48,570 nucleotides of DNA, taken from NCBI GenBank assembly GCA_020852955.1, contig JADYZW010000049.1:1-48570 (forward strand), written 5' to 3'. Shown here one piece after another: positions 27,605-36,162 of the stretch. The DNA comes from Deltaproteobacteria bacterium. GTDB lineage: Bacteria > Desulfobacterota > Binatia > UTPRO1. A program made the translations under genes and the position numbers. Position 1 is the first letter of the stretch; the number at the start of each line of letters is the position of its first letter. The notes below the pieces were generated by a model that did not search any database, was not told the origin of the DNA, and worked only from the letters and a program-made list of their open reading frames with translations.

Positions 27605-29401
27605 ATGAACGATCCCGATGACCCGCGGGTGCCGGTGACCGGCCGCCTGAGGATGACGCCCTCGGAAGCCTTCGTCGAAACGCTCGTCGCGCAGGGCGTG
27701 CGCGACGTGTTCGGGATCGTCGGCTCCGCGTACATGGACGCGCTCGACCTCTTTCCGCTCGCGGGCATCCGGTTCATCTCGGTTGCGCACGAGCAGGGCG
27801 GCGGCCACATGGCGGACGGCTACGCGCGGGCCTCGGGCCGGCACGGCGTCTGCATCGGTCAGAACGGGCCCGGCATCACCAACTTCGTCACTTCCACGGC
27901 GGCGGCGTTCTGGGCCCACTCGCCCGTCGTCGTCGTCACCCCGGAGACCGGGACCGCGACGGTCGGCCTCGGCGGCTTCCAGGAAACGGACCAGCTGCCG
28001 ATCTTCTCGAGGATCACCAAGTACCAAGCGCACGTGAACAACCGCGCCCGCATGGCGGAGCTCACCGGCCGCGCCTTCGATCGGGCCATGTTCGACATGG
28101 GTCCGACCCAGCTCAACATTCCGCGGGACTTCTTCTACGGGGACGTCGAGTGCGAGATTCCGCGTCCGCTCGACATCGAGCGGGGCGCGGGCGGCGAGCG
28201 GAGCCTCGACGAGGCGGCCGCTCTGCTCGCGACGGCGAGATTCCCCGTGGTGATCGCCGGGGGCGGCGTGGTCATGGGGGAGGCCGGGGCCGAAGCGGTG
28301 CGGCTCGCGGAGGTCCTGAGCGCGCCGGTCGCGACCTCGTACCTGCACAACGACGCTTTCCCCGCCGGACATCCGCTGTGGTGCGGTCCGCTCGGCTATC
28401 AGGGAAGCAAAGCGGCAATGAAGCTGCTGGCCAAGGCCGATGTCGTGCTGGCGCTCGGCACGCGTCTCGGGCCGTTCGGTACGCTGCCGCAGCACGGTCT
28501 CGACTACTGGCCGACGGGGGCGAAGATCGTCCAGGTGGACGCCGATCCGAGAATGCTCGGCCTGGTGAAGCGCATCTCGGTCGGCATCTGCGGCGACGCG
28601 AAGGCCGCCGCGCTCGCGCTTCGGGTGCGGCTCGCGGGCAAGGCGCTCGCCGGCCACGCGAATCGTGAGGCGCGCCTCGCCGACGTCCGCGCCGAGAAGG
28701 CGGCCTGGGAGGCCGAGCTCGACGGCTGGACCCACGAGAAGGATCCGTGGTCGCTCGCGGCGGCGAAGGCGTCCGACGGCATGCACCCGCGGCAGATGCT
28801 GCGCGAGCTGGAGCGCGCCATGCCCGAAGCCGCGATGGTATCCACGGACATCGGCAACGTCTGCTCGGTCTCCAACTCCTATCTGCGCTTCGCGCGGTCG
28901 CGGTCGATGTTCGCCGCGATGAGCTTCGGCAATTGCGGCTACGCCTTCCCGACGATCGTCGGGGCCAAGGTCGCCGCCCCCGACCGCCCCGCGATCGCCT
29001 ACGTCGGGGACGGAGCGTGGGGCATGAGCTTCGGCGAGCTGCAGACCTGCGTCCGCGAGAGCATCCCCGTCACCGCGGTCGTCTTCAACAACGGCCAGTG
29101 GGGCGCGGAAAAGAAGAACCACGTGGACTTCTACGCCAACCGGTTCCTCGGCGTGAGCCTGGACACGCAGCCCTCGTGGGCCGTGGTCGCCCGCGCGATG
29201 GGCGCCGGGGGGCGGCGCATCGACACGCTCTCCGACGTCGGCCCGGCGCTGCGAGAGGCGGTGGCGGCGCAGCGTGACGGTCGCACGACGGTCCTGGAGA
29301 TGATGATCACGCCCGAGCTGGGTGATCCGTTCCGGCGTGACGCGCTGTCGCTGCCGGTGCGCTACCTGGACAAGTACAAGGCGACCGCTGCGAATCGCTG
29401 A
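27605..29401 (+). CDS. xsc: Sulfoacetaldehyde acetyltransferase
   Basis: Xsc is a ThDP enzyme that splits sulfoacetaldehyde with phosphate into acetyl phosphate and sulfite, the C-S bond cleavage of taurine, isethionate and related C2-sulfonate degradation. The 598-residue sequence follows Xsc closely: MTPSEAFVETLVAQGV, DVFGIVGSAYMDALD, HEQGGGHMADGYARASG, GQNGPGITNFVT, FQETDQLPIFSRITKYQA, PTQLNIPRDFFYGD and a C-terminus ending FRRDALSLPVRYLDKYK. The Mg-ThDP motif GDGAWGM...FNNGQWG is normal. ATG 27605 has GAGGAG five bases upstream. No taurine aminotransferase, phosphate acetyltransferase or sulfite exporter is in the window. Confidence 0.9.
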   Translation: MNDPDDPRVPVTGRLRMTPSEAFVETLVAQGVRDVFGIVGSAYMDALDLFPLAGIRFISVAHEQGGGHMADGYARASGRHGVCIGQNGPGITNFVTSTAAAFWAHSPVVVVTPETGTATVGLGGFQETDQLPIFSRITKYQAHVNNRARMAELTGRAFDRAMFDMGPTQLNIPRDFFYGDVECEIPRPLDIERGAGGERSLDEAAALLATARFPVVIAGGGVVMGEAGAEAVRLAEVLSAPVATSYLHNDAFPAGHPLWCGPLGYQGSKAAMKLLAKADVVLALGTRLGPFGTLPQHGLDYWPTGAKIVQVDADPRMLGLVKRISVGICGDAKAAALALRVRLAGKALAGHANREARLADVRAEKAAWEAELDGWTHEKDPWSLAAAKASDGMHPRQMLRELERAMPEAAMVSTDIGNVCSVSNSYLRFARSRSMFAAMSFGNCGYAFPTIVGAKVAAPDRPAIAYVGDGAWGMSFGELQTCVRESIPVTAVVFNNGQWGAEKKNHVDFYANRFLGVSLDTQPSWAVVARAMGAGGRRIDTLSDVGPALREAVAAQRDGRTTVLEMMITPELGDPFRRDALSLPVRYLDKYKATAANR

Positions 29402-29455
29402 CCGGCGCCCGTCCTGGACGCCGCCGCTCTGGGGATCCGGCGTGGGTGACGGCTT

Positions 29456-29477
29456 CCGGGTGACCATCGTCACCCGG
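29456..29477. terminator. Perfect 9-base hairpin with 4-base loop after xsc
   Basis: CCGGGTGAC (29456-29464), loop CATC, GTCACCCGG (29469-29477), 55 bases after the xsc stop and 78 before the next gene. It is a strong, compact hairpin, without a following T-run. Confidence 0.45.
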
Positions 29478-29554
29478 GTCCATGAGGCTACGCATGGCCT
29501 CGCTCGGTACGGTCAGAGCTATGGCGGCACATTTCCGTGCGCAGAGGTGTGCCG

Positions 29555-32500
29555 ATGCTTCGTCTGGTTCCCGTTTTCGTCCTCCTGACGTTCGCGCTCG
29601 GTGTTCCCGCGCCGGCGGCTGCGCTGCCGGCGGCCGATGCGGGTTGCCGAAAGGCGTTGGCGGGCGGTGCGCTCAAGCTCGCGGCAACCGTCCTCAAGGA
29701 GCAGCAGCGCTGCCACAAGATCCGGATGAGCAGCGCCGACACCGTCAACTACCCTCCAGGCGTCGATTGCAACGAGGTCGGTGCGCTCTCGCCGAAGGCG
29801 CAGACGAAAATATCCAAGGCCGCCGCCAAGCTTGCGGCCGCCGGCGCCAAGAAGTGCGAGGGCGTGTCGAGCCCGCCGGCCGCGCTCGGTTTCCTGTCCT
29901 GCGGCGCGCCCTGCGAGGCGGTGCCGATCACTCCGGGCTACGCGAGCGTCACCGCCTGCCTCACCTGCCAGGTGACGAGCGTCGCCGTTGACCTCGACCT
30001 CGCGCTCTACGGCGCCCTCCCCGCGCCGCCGGTGCAGGGCGAGGCGAACGGCATCGTGAAGTGCCAGAGCGCGATCGGCGGCCTCGCGAACAAGCTGGCA
30101 TTCACCCGGATGAAGATCCAGCACAAGTGCCAGTACAGCGAGGACCGGGGCCTTCTGGCCGCCGACTGCCTCGCCTACGACCCGAAGAGCAAGGTGGCGA
30201 AGCTCGCGACGGGGCTGCTCGGCAAGCTCACCGGCGCCTGCGCGCCGGGCGACCTCGGGATCCTCGCGAGCTGCGGCAACGATCACGCCACCGAGGCCGC
30301 GTGCCTCGAGGCCGCGGCGGCCGCCGCGGCCGCTGCGGTCTTCGTCGACGTCTACGAGCCGCCGCTCGCGGCGACGCCGACCCCCACCGCGAGCGAGACG
30401 CCGCCGCCAAGTGCGACCCCGACCGAGACGCCGACCGCGACCGGCACCCCGACGCCGACCGGGACCCCGACCCCGACCGCCACCGCGACCCCGACCCTCA
30501 CCGCGACGCCGACGCCGACCGTGACCTCGACGCCGGACTCCGCCGGGCCGACGGTGGTGTTCACCACGCTTCCGGGCGTGATCCGGAACGGGCAGGATCT
30601 GGCGGCCACCGGAACGACCGATCCCTCGGGCGTCGCCTCCGTGACCTACGAGTACTGTCCGGGCGCGTCCTGCACGCCCGCGACGACGATCGGCTCGAGC
30701 CCGACGGGGCCCGACTACCTGGTCGACTGGACCGGGCAGCCGGCCGACGGCACCTATCAGGTGCACGCGGTCGCCGTGGACGGCGTCGGGAATCCGGCGA
30801 CGTCGGCGAAGCAGACGGTCGTCATCGACAATACGGATCCGTCGGTGACGTTGACCGCGCCGGTGGCGGGCGGGATCTATTCGAGCAGCGGCACCGCCTA
30901 CGGCGCGACCGCCAATCATCCGGGCGAGACCGGCTGGTCCGGCAACATCGACGGCTCCGCGGCCGACGTGACGTCGGGCGTGCAGGACGTGGCGGTCAGC
31001 GTTCAGCACGGGGCGAGCGGCAACTACTGGGACGGCGCGAGCTTCGCGAGCGCGAGCGAGGTGTTCGTCGCCGCCGCAGGCACGACCAGCTGGTCGCTGT
31101 CCCTCGCCGGCGCGAGCTTCCCGACCGGCGGCACCTACGGCGTGCGCGTCCAGGTGACGGACGTCGCCGGCAACGTCTCGACCTCGGGCACGACCTCGTT
31201 CTTCCTCGACCACGACCCGGCTCGCACCATCTTCGTGAACGGCGCCGGCGGCAGCGACGCGAACAGCGGGCTCACCCCGGCGGCGGCGAAGGCGACGATC
31301 GGCGCTGGCATCGCGGCCGCGACCGATGCGCGTCCGCTCGTCGCCGTCATGCTCGGCGCCTATGCGGGATCACTCACCATCTCGGGCGGCGCCGCCGATC
31401 CAACGATCGTGCGCGGCGGTTACGACGCCGGCTTCAAGCGTTCGGCGCCGGGCGTGAACCTCGTCACCGTGGACGGCAGCGGCGGCGCCCCGGCGACGGG
31501 CATCCTGGTTTCGGCGGCGGGCGCGCGCCTCCAACAGCTCACCATCAACAGCGGCGCCGCGAGCGGCGCCGGCCAGAGCGCCTACGGCGTACGCGCGATC
31601 TCGGGCGCGAGCGTCGAGATCAGCAACTGCACGGTGAGCGCGTCGGCGGGGGTCGACGGCGCGAGCGGCAGCGGCACGCCGGCCACGGCGGGGAACGGCT
31701 GTAACGGCGGCAACGGCGGCAACGCCGGCGGCCCGTCATCGCCGGGCGGCGGCGCCGGTTCGTGCGGCGGCTCCGGAGTCGCGCAGAGCGGCGGCGGCGG
31801 CACCGGCGGCAACTACTCCGGCTCCGGCGCAGGCGGCAGCGCCGGCGGCGGGGGCGCGGCCGGCGGCAACGGCGGCTGCGGCAGCCTCTTCGGGTGCGGC
31901 ACCGACGCCGGCGGCGGCAGCGCCGGTGCGACGGGCGGCTCCGGGGCGGCCGGCGTGGGCGGCAGCAACTCGACGGCGCTGGCGGGCGCTACCTGGACCG
32001 GCCAGAGCGGCGGCACCGGCGGCACCGGCGGCGCCGGCGGTGGTGGTGGCGGCGGCGGCGGCGGCAAGTCCGCGAGCGCGTCCGGCGGCGGCGGGGGCGC
32101 CGGCGGCGGCGGGGGTGGGGGCGGCGGCGGCTCGACTGCGCCCGGCGGTCATGGCGGCGGGTCGTTCGGCGTCTACGCCTTCGACGCCACCGTCACGTTG
32201 ACGAGCGTCGCCGCAACCGCGACCGGCGGCGGCGCCGGTGGCGGCGGTGCGGGCGGCGGGAACGGCGGCGCCGGCGGCCAGGGCGGCAACGGCGGCACGA
32301 AGTCGTGTTGCTCGGCTGGCGGCGGCGGCGGCGGTGGCGCGGGCGCCGGTGGGGGCGGCGGCGGCGGCGCCGGCGGCGGCGCCGGCGGTCCGTCGATCGC
32401 GGCCTTTCATGCCGGCACCGGCTCGCTCACGGTGAGCGGCGGCACGCTCGCGCGTGCGGGGAGCGCGGCGGCGGGCGGCGCGGGCGGCGGGGGCGGCACC

Positions 32501-32647
32501 GGTGGAGCCGGCAACAGCGGCGGCAGCGGCGCCCAGGGCGGCGGCGTCGGGAGCACCTCGTCGGGCGGCGCTCTCGGCGCGACCGGCGCGACCGGCGCGG
32601 CCGGCCTCCTCTGTACGCGGTACTCGGGAGGGTCGTGCACGCCGTGA
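29555..32647 (+). CDS. Large secreted protein with Thr-Pro linker and extreme Gly-rich C-terminal half
   Basis: A 1030-residue exported protein. ATG 29555 is preceded by AGAGG, and the signal peptide ends near PAAA (residues about 22-26). Residues about 30-265 form an all-helical, Cys-containing region (AGCRKALAGGALKL, RCHK, KCQSAIGGLANKL). Residues about 270-329 are a Thr-Pro linker. Residues about 330-555 are Ig-like modules (GPTVVFTTLPGVI, DPSVTLTAPVAGG). From about 558, TIFVNGAGGSDANSG opens a beta-helix-like region that from about 702 to 1020 becomes almost pure Gly/Ala/Ser, like PGRS proteins. It ends with CTRYSGGSCTP. Function unknown; surface or matrix protein inferred. Confidence 0.85.
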   Translation: MLRLVPVFVLLTFALGVPAPAAALPAADAGCRKALAGGALKLAATVLKEQQRCHKIRMSSADTVNYPPGVDCNEVGALSPKAQTKISKAAAKLAAAGAKKCEGVSSPPAALGFLSCGAPCEAVPITPGYASVTACLTCQVTSVAVDLDLALYGALPAPPVQGEANGIVKCQSAIGGLANKLAFTRMKIQHKCQYSEDRGLLAADCLAYDPKSKVAKLATGLLGKLTGACAPGDLGILASCGNDHATEAACLEAAAAAAAAAVFVDVYEPPLAATPTPTASETPPPSATPTETPTATGTPTPTGTPTPTATATPTLTATPTPTVTSTPDSAGPTVVFTTLPGVIRNGQDLAATGTTDPSGVASVTYEYCPGASCTPATTIGSSPTGPDYLVDWTGQPADGTYQVHAVAVDGVGNPATSAKQTVVIDNTDPSVTLTAPVAGGIYSSSGTAYGATANHPGETGWSGNIDGSAADVTSGVQDVAVSVQHGASGNYWDGASFASASEVFVAAAGTTSWSLSLAGASFPTGGTYGVRVQVTDVAGNVSTSGTTSFFLDHDPARTIFVNGAGGSDANSGLTPAAAKATIGAGIAAATDARPLVAVMLGAYAGSLTISGGAADPTIVRGGYDAGFKRSAPGVNLVTVDGSGGAPATGILVSAAGARLQQLTINSGAASGAGQSAYGVRAISGASVEISNCTVSASAGVDGASGSGTPATAGNGCNGGNGGNAGGPSSPGGGAGSCGGSGVAQSGGGGTGGNYSGSGAGGSAGGGGAAGGNGGCGSLFGCGTDAGGGSAGATGGSGAAGVGGSNSTALAGATWTGQSGGTGGTGGAGGGGGGGGGGKSASASGGGGGAGGGGGGGGGGSTAPGGHGGGSFGVYAFDATVTLTSVAATATGGGAGGGGAGGGNGGAGGQGGNGGTKSCCSAGGGGGGGAGAGGGGGGGAGGGAGGPSIAAFHAGTGSLTVSGGTLARAGSAAAGGAGGGGGTGGAGNSGGSGAQGGGVGSTSSGGALGATGATGAAGLLCTRYSGGSCTP
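30361..30540 (+). repeat. Thr-Pro linker repeat
   Basis: Short GACGCCGACC-type repeats encode about 60 residues of TPT/ATP units between the helical Cys region and the Ig-like modules of the large secreted protein. Confidence 0.8.
31660..32610 (+). repeat. Gly-rich (GGC-type) low-complexity coding repeat
   Basis: About 950 bases dominated by GGC, GGG and GCC codons encode roughly 320 residues of GGNGG, GGAGG and GGGGG units, interrupted by short beta-strand-like pieces such as FGVYAFDATVTLTSVAATAT and Cys-containing GCGSLFGCG and KSCCSAGG. Confidence 0.9.
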
Positions 32648-32720
32648 GACACGTCGCTTCCCGAGAGGCCTCGGAGATCCCGGGCGCGCCGGATGTCGCC
32701 GAGGTCCCCCGCGCCGTCGC

Positions 32721-34019
32721 CTACGGCCGCGATCGACCTCGATCGTCGCGGTACCCGCCGCAGAGGTCTACCCGCACGCCGCGCTCGCGCAGCAGGTCCT
32801 TCGCGATGGTCAGCTGCTGGATCTCGCTCGTACCGCCGCCGATGGTCCACAGTTTCATGTCGCGGAACATGCGCTCGGGCGCATGCTCGCGCATGTAGCC
32901 GGCGCCACCCATCAGCTGCACGGCCTCCAGGGCCACCTCGCATGCCGCCTCGGTGGCATACCATTTCGCGGCGCTCACCTCGCGCTCGGTGGCCGCGCCG
33001 ACGCGCTGCATCCAGATCAGCTTGAAGACCAGGTTGCGGACGTTCTCGCGCGCCGCGTACATGCGCGCGAGCTTCTGCTGCACGAGCTGGAACGCGGCGA
33101 TCGGCCTGCCGAACTGGATGCGTTCGACCGCGTACGCCAGCGCGTCGTCGAGACAGCGCTCGATGACGCCGAGCGACATCGCCACGATCGCGGCGCGCTC
33201 GCTGGCGAGCGTCTCCTCGGCCGCCTCGCGTGCGGGCCGATCCGGATCGCCGAGCAGATGGCCGCGCGGCACGCGCACGTCGTCCAGAAAGACCTCGCCG
33301 GTCGGGCACGCGTGCATGCCCATCTTCTCCATCGGGGGGCCGGTTTCGAGGCCGGGCGTGCCGCGCTCGACGACGACCGGAAAGATGCGCTGCTTGTCGC
33401 GCGCACCGGTCGGCGCGCCGGCCCCCGGACCCGCCGCGGCGTCCTCGACGAGGCGGGCGTAGATCAGGAAGACGTCGGCCTCGGGGGCATTCGAGATGAA
33501 CGTCTTCGAGCCCCGCAGCACGACCGTGTCGTCCTCGATGCGACACGACGTTTGCATCGCGAACGCATCCGAGCCCGAGCCCGGTTCGGTCAGAGCCCAG
33601 CATCCGACGCGCTCGAGCGTGAGCACCGGAATCGCGTAGCGTTCGACGAGGTCCGCGTCGCCGCGGGCGGCGATGGTCGCCGCGCAGCCCATGCTGGCCG
33701 TGACGCACAGGCACAGGCCGGGACTCGTGCGGGCCAGCTCCATCGCGAAGATCGCCGACAGCGCCGGATCGCCGAGCGGGCCGCTCCGCTCGACCGACGG
33801 TTCGCTCCCGGGTCCGCCGCCGCGAAGGCGTTCCGCTCGGCGCCGCAGCGGTCCGCCCACCATCTCGTCGAGGCCGAACGCGCGCCCGAACTCGCGCATG
33901 AGCGCGAACGCGGACACGTCCCCCTTCTCGAGCGCCCCGATGCGCGGTTCGATCTCGCGCGCGCAGTAGTCGCGCAGCGCCGCCGCTATCGCGCGCTGGG
34001 TCTCGTCGAACTCGAACAT
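32721..34019 (-). CDS. Acyl-CoA dehydrogenase
   Basis: A 432-residue flavoprotein that oxidises acyl-CoA to enoyl-CoA and passes electrons to ETF. Signatures: the FAD/substrate loop CWALTEPGSGSDA, the FISNAPEADVFLIYARLVED segment, ERIQFGRPIAAFQLVQQKLA, and the C-terminal LMGGAGYMREHAPERMFRDMK with TIGGGTSEIQQ. The expected position of the catalytic Glu in the last helix pair falls in YMREHAPERMFRD. An Ala/Gly-rich insertion of about 20 residues (AAAGPGAGAPTGARD) is unusual. It lies 55 bases downstream of the sulfatase-fold gene on the same strand. Substrate chain length cannot be told. Confidence 0.92.
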   Translation of the reverse strand: MFEFDETQRAIAAALRDYCAREIEPRIGALEKGDVSAFALMREFGRAFGLDEMVGGPLRRRAERLRGGGPGSEPSVERSGPLGDPALSAIFAMELARTSPGLCLCVTASMGCAATIAARGDADLVERYAIPVLTLERVGCWALTEPGSGSDAFAMQTSCRIEDDTVVLRGSKTFISNAPEADVFLIYARLVEDAAAGPGAGAPTGARDKQRIFPVVVERGTPGLETGPPMEKMGMHACPTGEVFLDDVRVPRGHLLGDPDRPAREAAEETLASERAAIVAMSLGVIERCLDDALAYAVERIQFGRPIAAFQLVQQKLARMYAARENVRNLVFKLIWMQRVGAATEREVSAAKWYATEAACEVALEAVQLMGGAGYMREHAPERMFRDMKLWTIGGGTSEIQQLTIAKDLLRERGVRVDLCGGYRDDRGRSRP

Positions 34020-34074
34020 CGCCGTCGTGCCCGGGGCGGAGACCTACCACCGGGGCCGGCGTCGAGGAAGCGAT

Positions 34075-35883
34075 TCACTCGACGTAGCCGAGGGCGCGCA
34101 GCTTCTCGCGCTGGCGCGCGTCGAGGGAGACCGGCCGGTCGACCGTGGCCGATGCCCCGGCCGCCGCGCGCAGCGCGTCGGCCCGGGCGCGGCTTCCTTC
34201 GGCGTAACCCTCCGCCGCGGCCCGCAGGGGTTCGGCCTCGGGCGGTGACCGTCCGTACTGATCGGACCGCTCGCCGGGGTCGGCGACGACGTCGTAGAGC
34301 TCGTAGGCCACGCCTCCGTCACGCTGATAGCGCGCGAGCTTCCACCGCCCCGCCCGGATCGCGACCCCGGGCGCCGCGTAGGATCGATCCGCGCACGGGC
34401 TGACCGACCACGCTTCGGTCGAGAGCGTGCGCTCCGGATCGGCGTGGCCGCTCCGGAGCGCGGCGACCAGGCTCCGGCCCGTCACGTGTGACGGAACGGC
34501 CGTGCCCGCCAACTCCAGGATCGTCGGCATGACGTCGATCAGGCCAACCGGCTCGGCGATGCGCCTCCCGGCGGGCACGTTCGGCCCCCGGATCATCAGG
34601 GGAACTCGGGTCACTTCTTCGTAGAGGTGCGGGCCATGGGAAGCGCAGCCGTGCTCCAGAAACTCCTCCCCATGGTCCGACGTCAGCACCACGATGGTCT
34701 CATCGTCGAGGCCGAGGTCGCGGAGGGTCGCCAGGAGTTTCCCGAGCATGTCGTCCGTGAAGCGGATCTCACGGTCGTAGTTGGCGGAGTCCAGGATCGC
34801 CGGCGGCGCGACGCCCGCCTGCTCGGCGAAGAGCGATGCATACCGCGGCGGCGGCGCATAGGGCGCATGCACCTGGTAGGTGTGCACGAACAAGAAGAAG
34901 CGTTCGTCCTGGTGCTCGCGCAGCCACGCGTCGGCCTCGGCGACCGTCACATCGACCTGTCCGGTCGGATTCATGATGTCCGGCCCCTTGTTCTCGCGGT
35001 ACGTCTCGAAGCCGCGTCCGAACCCGAGAGGGTGCGCGACCCATCCGTCCTCGGTGATGGCGCCGGTCGTGAGGCCCTGGGCGCGCAGGAGCTCCGCGAG
35101 CGTCGGGATCCATCCCGGCAATCGATGCACGTTCAGAAGGCCCACGCCGTGTATCGACGGCGGCAGCGAGGTGAACATCGTCATATGGGAGGGCGTGGTG
35201 TTGGTGGCGGCCGCGGCGCAGTGCTCGAAGGTCGTGCCGCCGCGCGCGAAGACCTCGTCGATGACCGGCGCCGTATCGTGGGCGTAGCCGTAGCTCGAAA
35301 GCCGGTCGGCGCGCAGCGTGTCGAGCGATACGAGGATCACGTTGTGCGCGTCGCGCGGCCGCGGTCGCGGTGCGAAGACCGTCGGGTTCGCGACGAACGG
35401 GTGAGTGGCGAGCGACGCCTTGACGACGCGAAACACGAAGCGCCGCGATCCGCCGGCGAAGCGGTCGAGCGCGATGCGCCGATCGAGCCAGCGGGCGACT
35501 CCGACCGCGGCGAAATCGACGCGCTCCGACAAGACGACCTCGCAGGCCGCCCCCTCGCAGGCGCGGATCTCGAAGGTGACGACGCGGTCTCCGTGCGGCG
35601 CGACGCTGGCCCCGAGCGCGAGCGTCATCTCGGCGTGCGCGGGAATCGCGACGTCGCCGCTCTCGAACGTCGCCTCGAAGTCGCGCGGCCCGAACGGCAG
35701 CACGTACCGCGTCTCGTCCGCCATGGCCCCCTGGGGCGCCGTCCCGGAGGCGGGGCCTGGTCCGGGGCCGACCAGGCGCGCCACCGGCACTCGGAGCGTC
35801 GGGCGGACGAGGAACGTCGCGGCGGCCCCCGCGAGGAGCACGAGAGCCGCGAGCCCGCCGACGATGGGCATCCACCGAGTCAT
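34075..35883 (-). CDS. Sulfatase-fold (alkaline phosphatase superfamily) membrane protein with Thr nucleophile
   Basis: A 602-residue protein with one N-terminal membrane anchor (about 4-26), a beta-rich N-terminal domain (about 55-175) and a sulfatase/alkaline-phosphatase catalytic domain from NVILVSLDTLRADRLSSYG. Metal-binding Asp188 and Asp193 are visible, and a second metal site is in LTSDHGEEFLEHG. The nucleophile position reads T-T-P-S-H (Thr229) rather than C/S-x-P-x-R, so no formylglycine is formed; such variants are usually phospho- or sulfo-hydrolases or transferases of a different type. ATG 35883 is fixed by AAGGAGGAA seven bases upstream. It precedes the acyl-CoA dehydrogenase. 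Confidence 0.85.
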   Translation of the reverse strand: MTRWMPIVGGLAALVLLAGAAATFLVRPTLRVPVARLVGPGPGPASGTAPQGAMADETRYVLPFGPRDFEATFESGDVAIPAHAEMTLALGASVAPHGDRVVTFEIRACEGAACEVVLSERVDFAAVGVARWLDRRIALDRFAGGSRRFVFRVVKASLATHPFVANPTVFAPRPRPRDAHNVILVSLDTLRADRLSSYGYAHDTAPVIDEVFARGGTTFEHCAAAATNTTPSHMTMFTSLPPSIHGVGLLNVHRLPGWIPTLAELLRAQGLTTGAITEDGWVAHPLGFGRGFETYRENKGPDIMNPTGQVDVTVAEADAWLREHQDERFFLFVHTYQVHAPYAPPPRYASLFAEQAGVAPPAILDSANYDREIRFTDDMLGKLLATLRDLGLDDETIVVLTSDHGEEFLEHGCASHGPHLYEEVTRVPLMIRGPNVPAGRRIAEPVGLIDVMPTILELAGTAVPSHVTGRSLVAALRSGHADPERTLSTEAWSVSPCADRSYAAPGVAIRAGRWKLARYQRDGGVAYELYDVVADPGERSDQYGRSPPEAEPLRAAAEGYAEGSRARADALRAAAGASATVDRPVSLDARQREKLRALGYVE

Positions 35884-35934
35884 CGAACGATTCCTCCTTC
35901 CATCGCCGCCGGCGGGGGGCGTACGGATCGGGCG

Positions 35935-35962
35935 TTCGTAGCAGTACGGCTCCACGCGTCAA
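35935..35962 (-). promoter_or_regulatory. Promoter candidate for the sulfatase-fold gene
   Basis: On the minus strand TTGACG (35962-35957), a 16-base spacer, TACGAA (35940-35935), 52 bases before the ATG. It lies in the divergent gap toward mfd, which otherwise (35884-36162) shows no feature I can support. Confidence 0.35.
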
Positions 35963-36162
35963 CACGGCGGACGGCGGGTAGCGGGCGCACCGCCGCGCCG
36001 GCCATGGGGCCGGGCCATGCGGGTGGTCCGTCGGCGCGGCGGCGCGTTCTCGCCGCTCGTATGCGCCATGGAGGACGCGGGCGCGTTGCGGCGCCGCCGA
36101 GCCGTTGGTAGCTTCCGCACCTTGCCCGAGCCGGGTCGCGCGACCCGCGTGGGCCTTCGTGT

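Noticed and set aside
30228..30410. Small minus-strand frame opposite the Cys-helical region of the secreted protein.
   Set aside because: It is Arg/Pro shadow sequence with no ribosome site.
31660..32610. CRISPR-like or tandem DNA repeat array.
   Set aside because: The units are codon-level GGC repeats within one frame and have no constant repeat or unique spacers.
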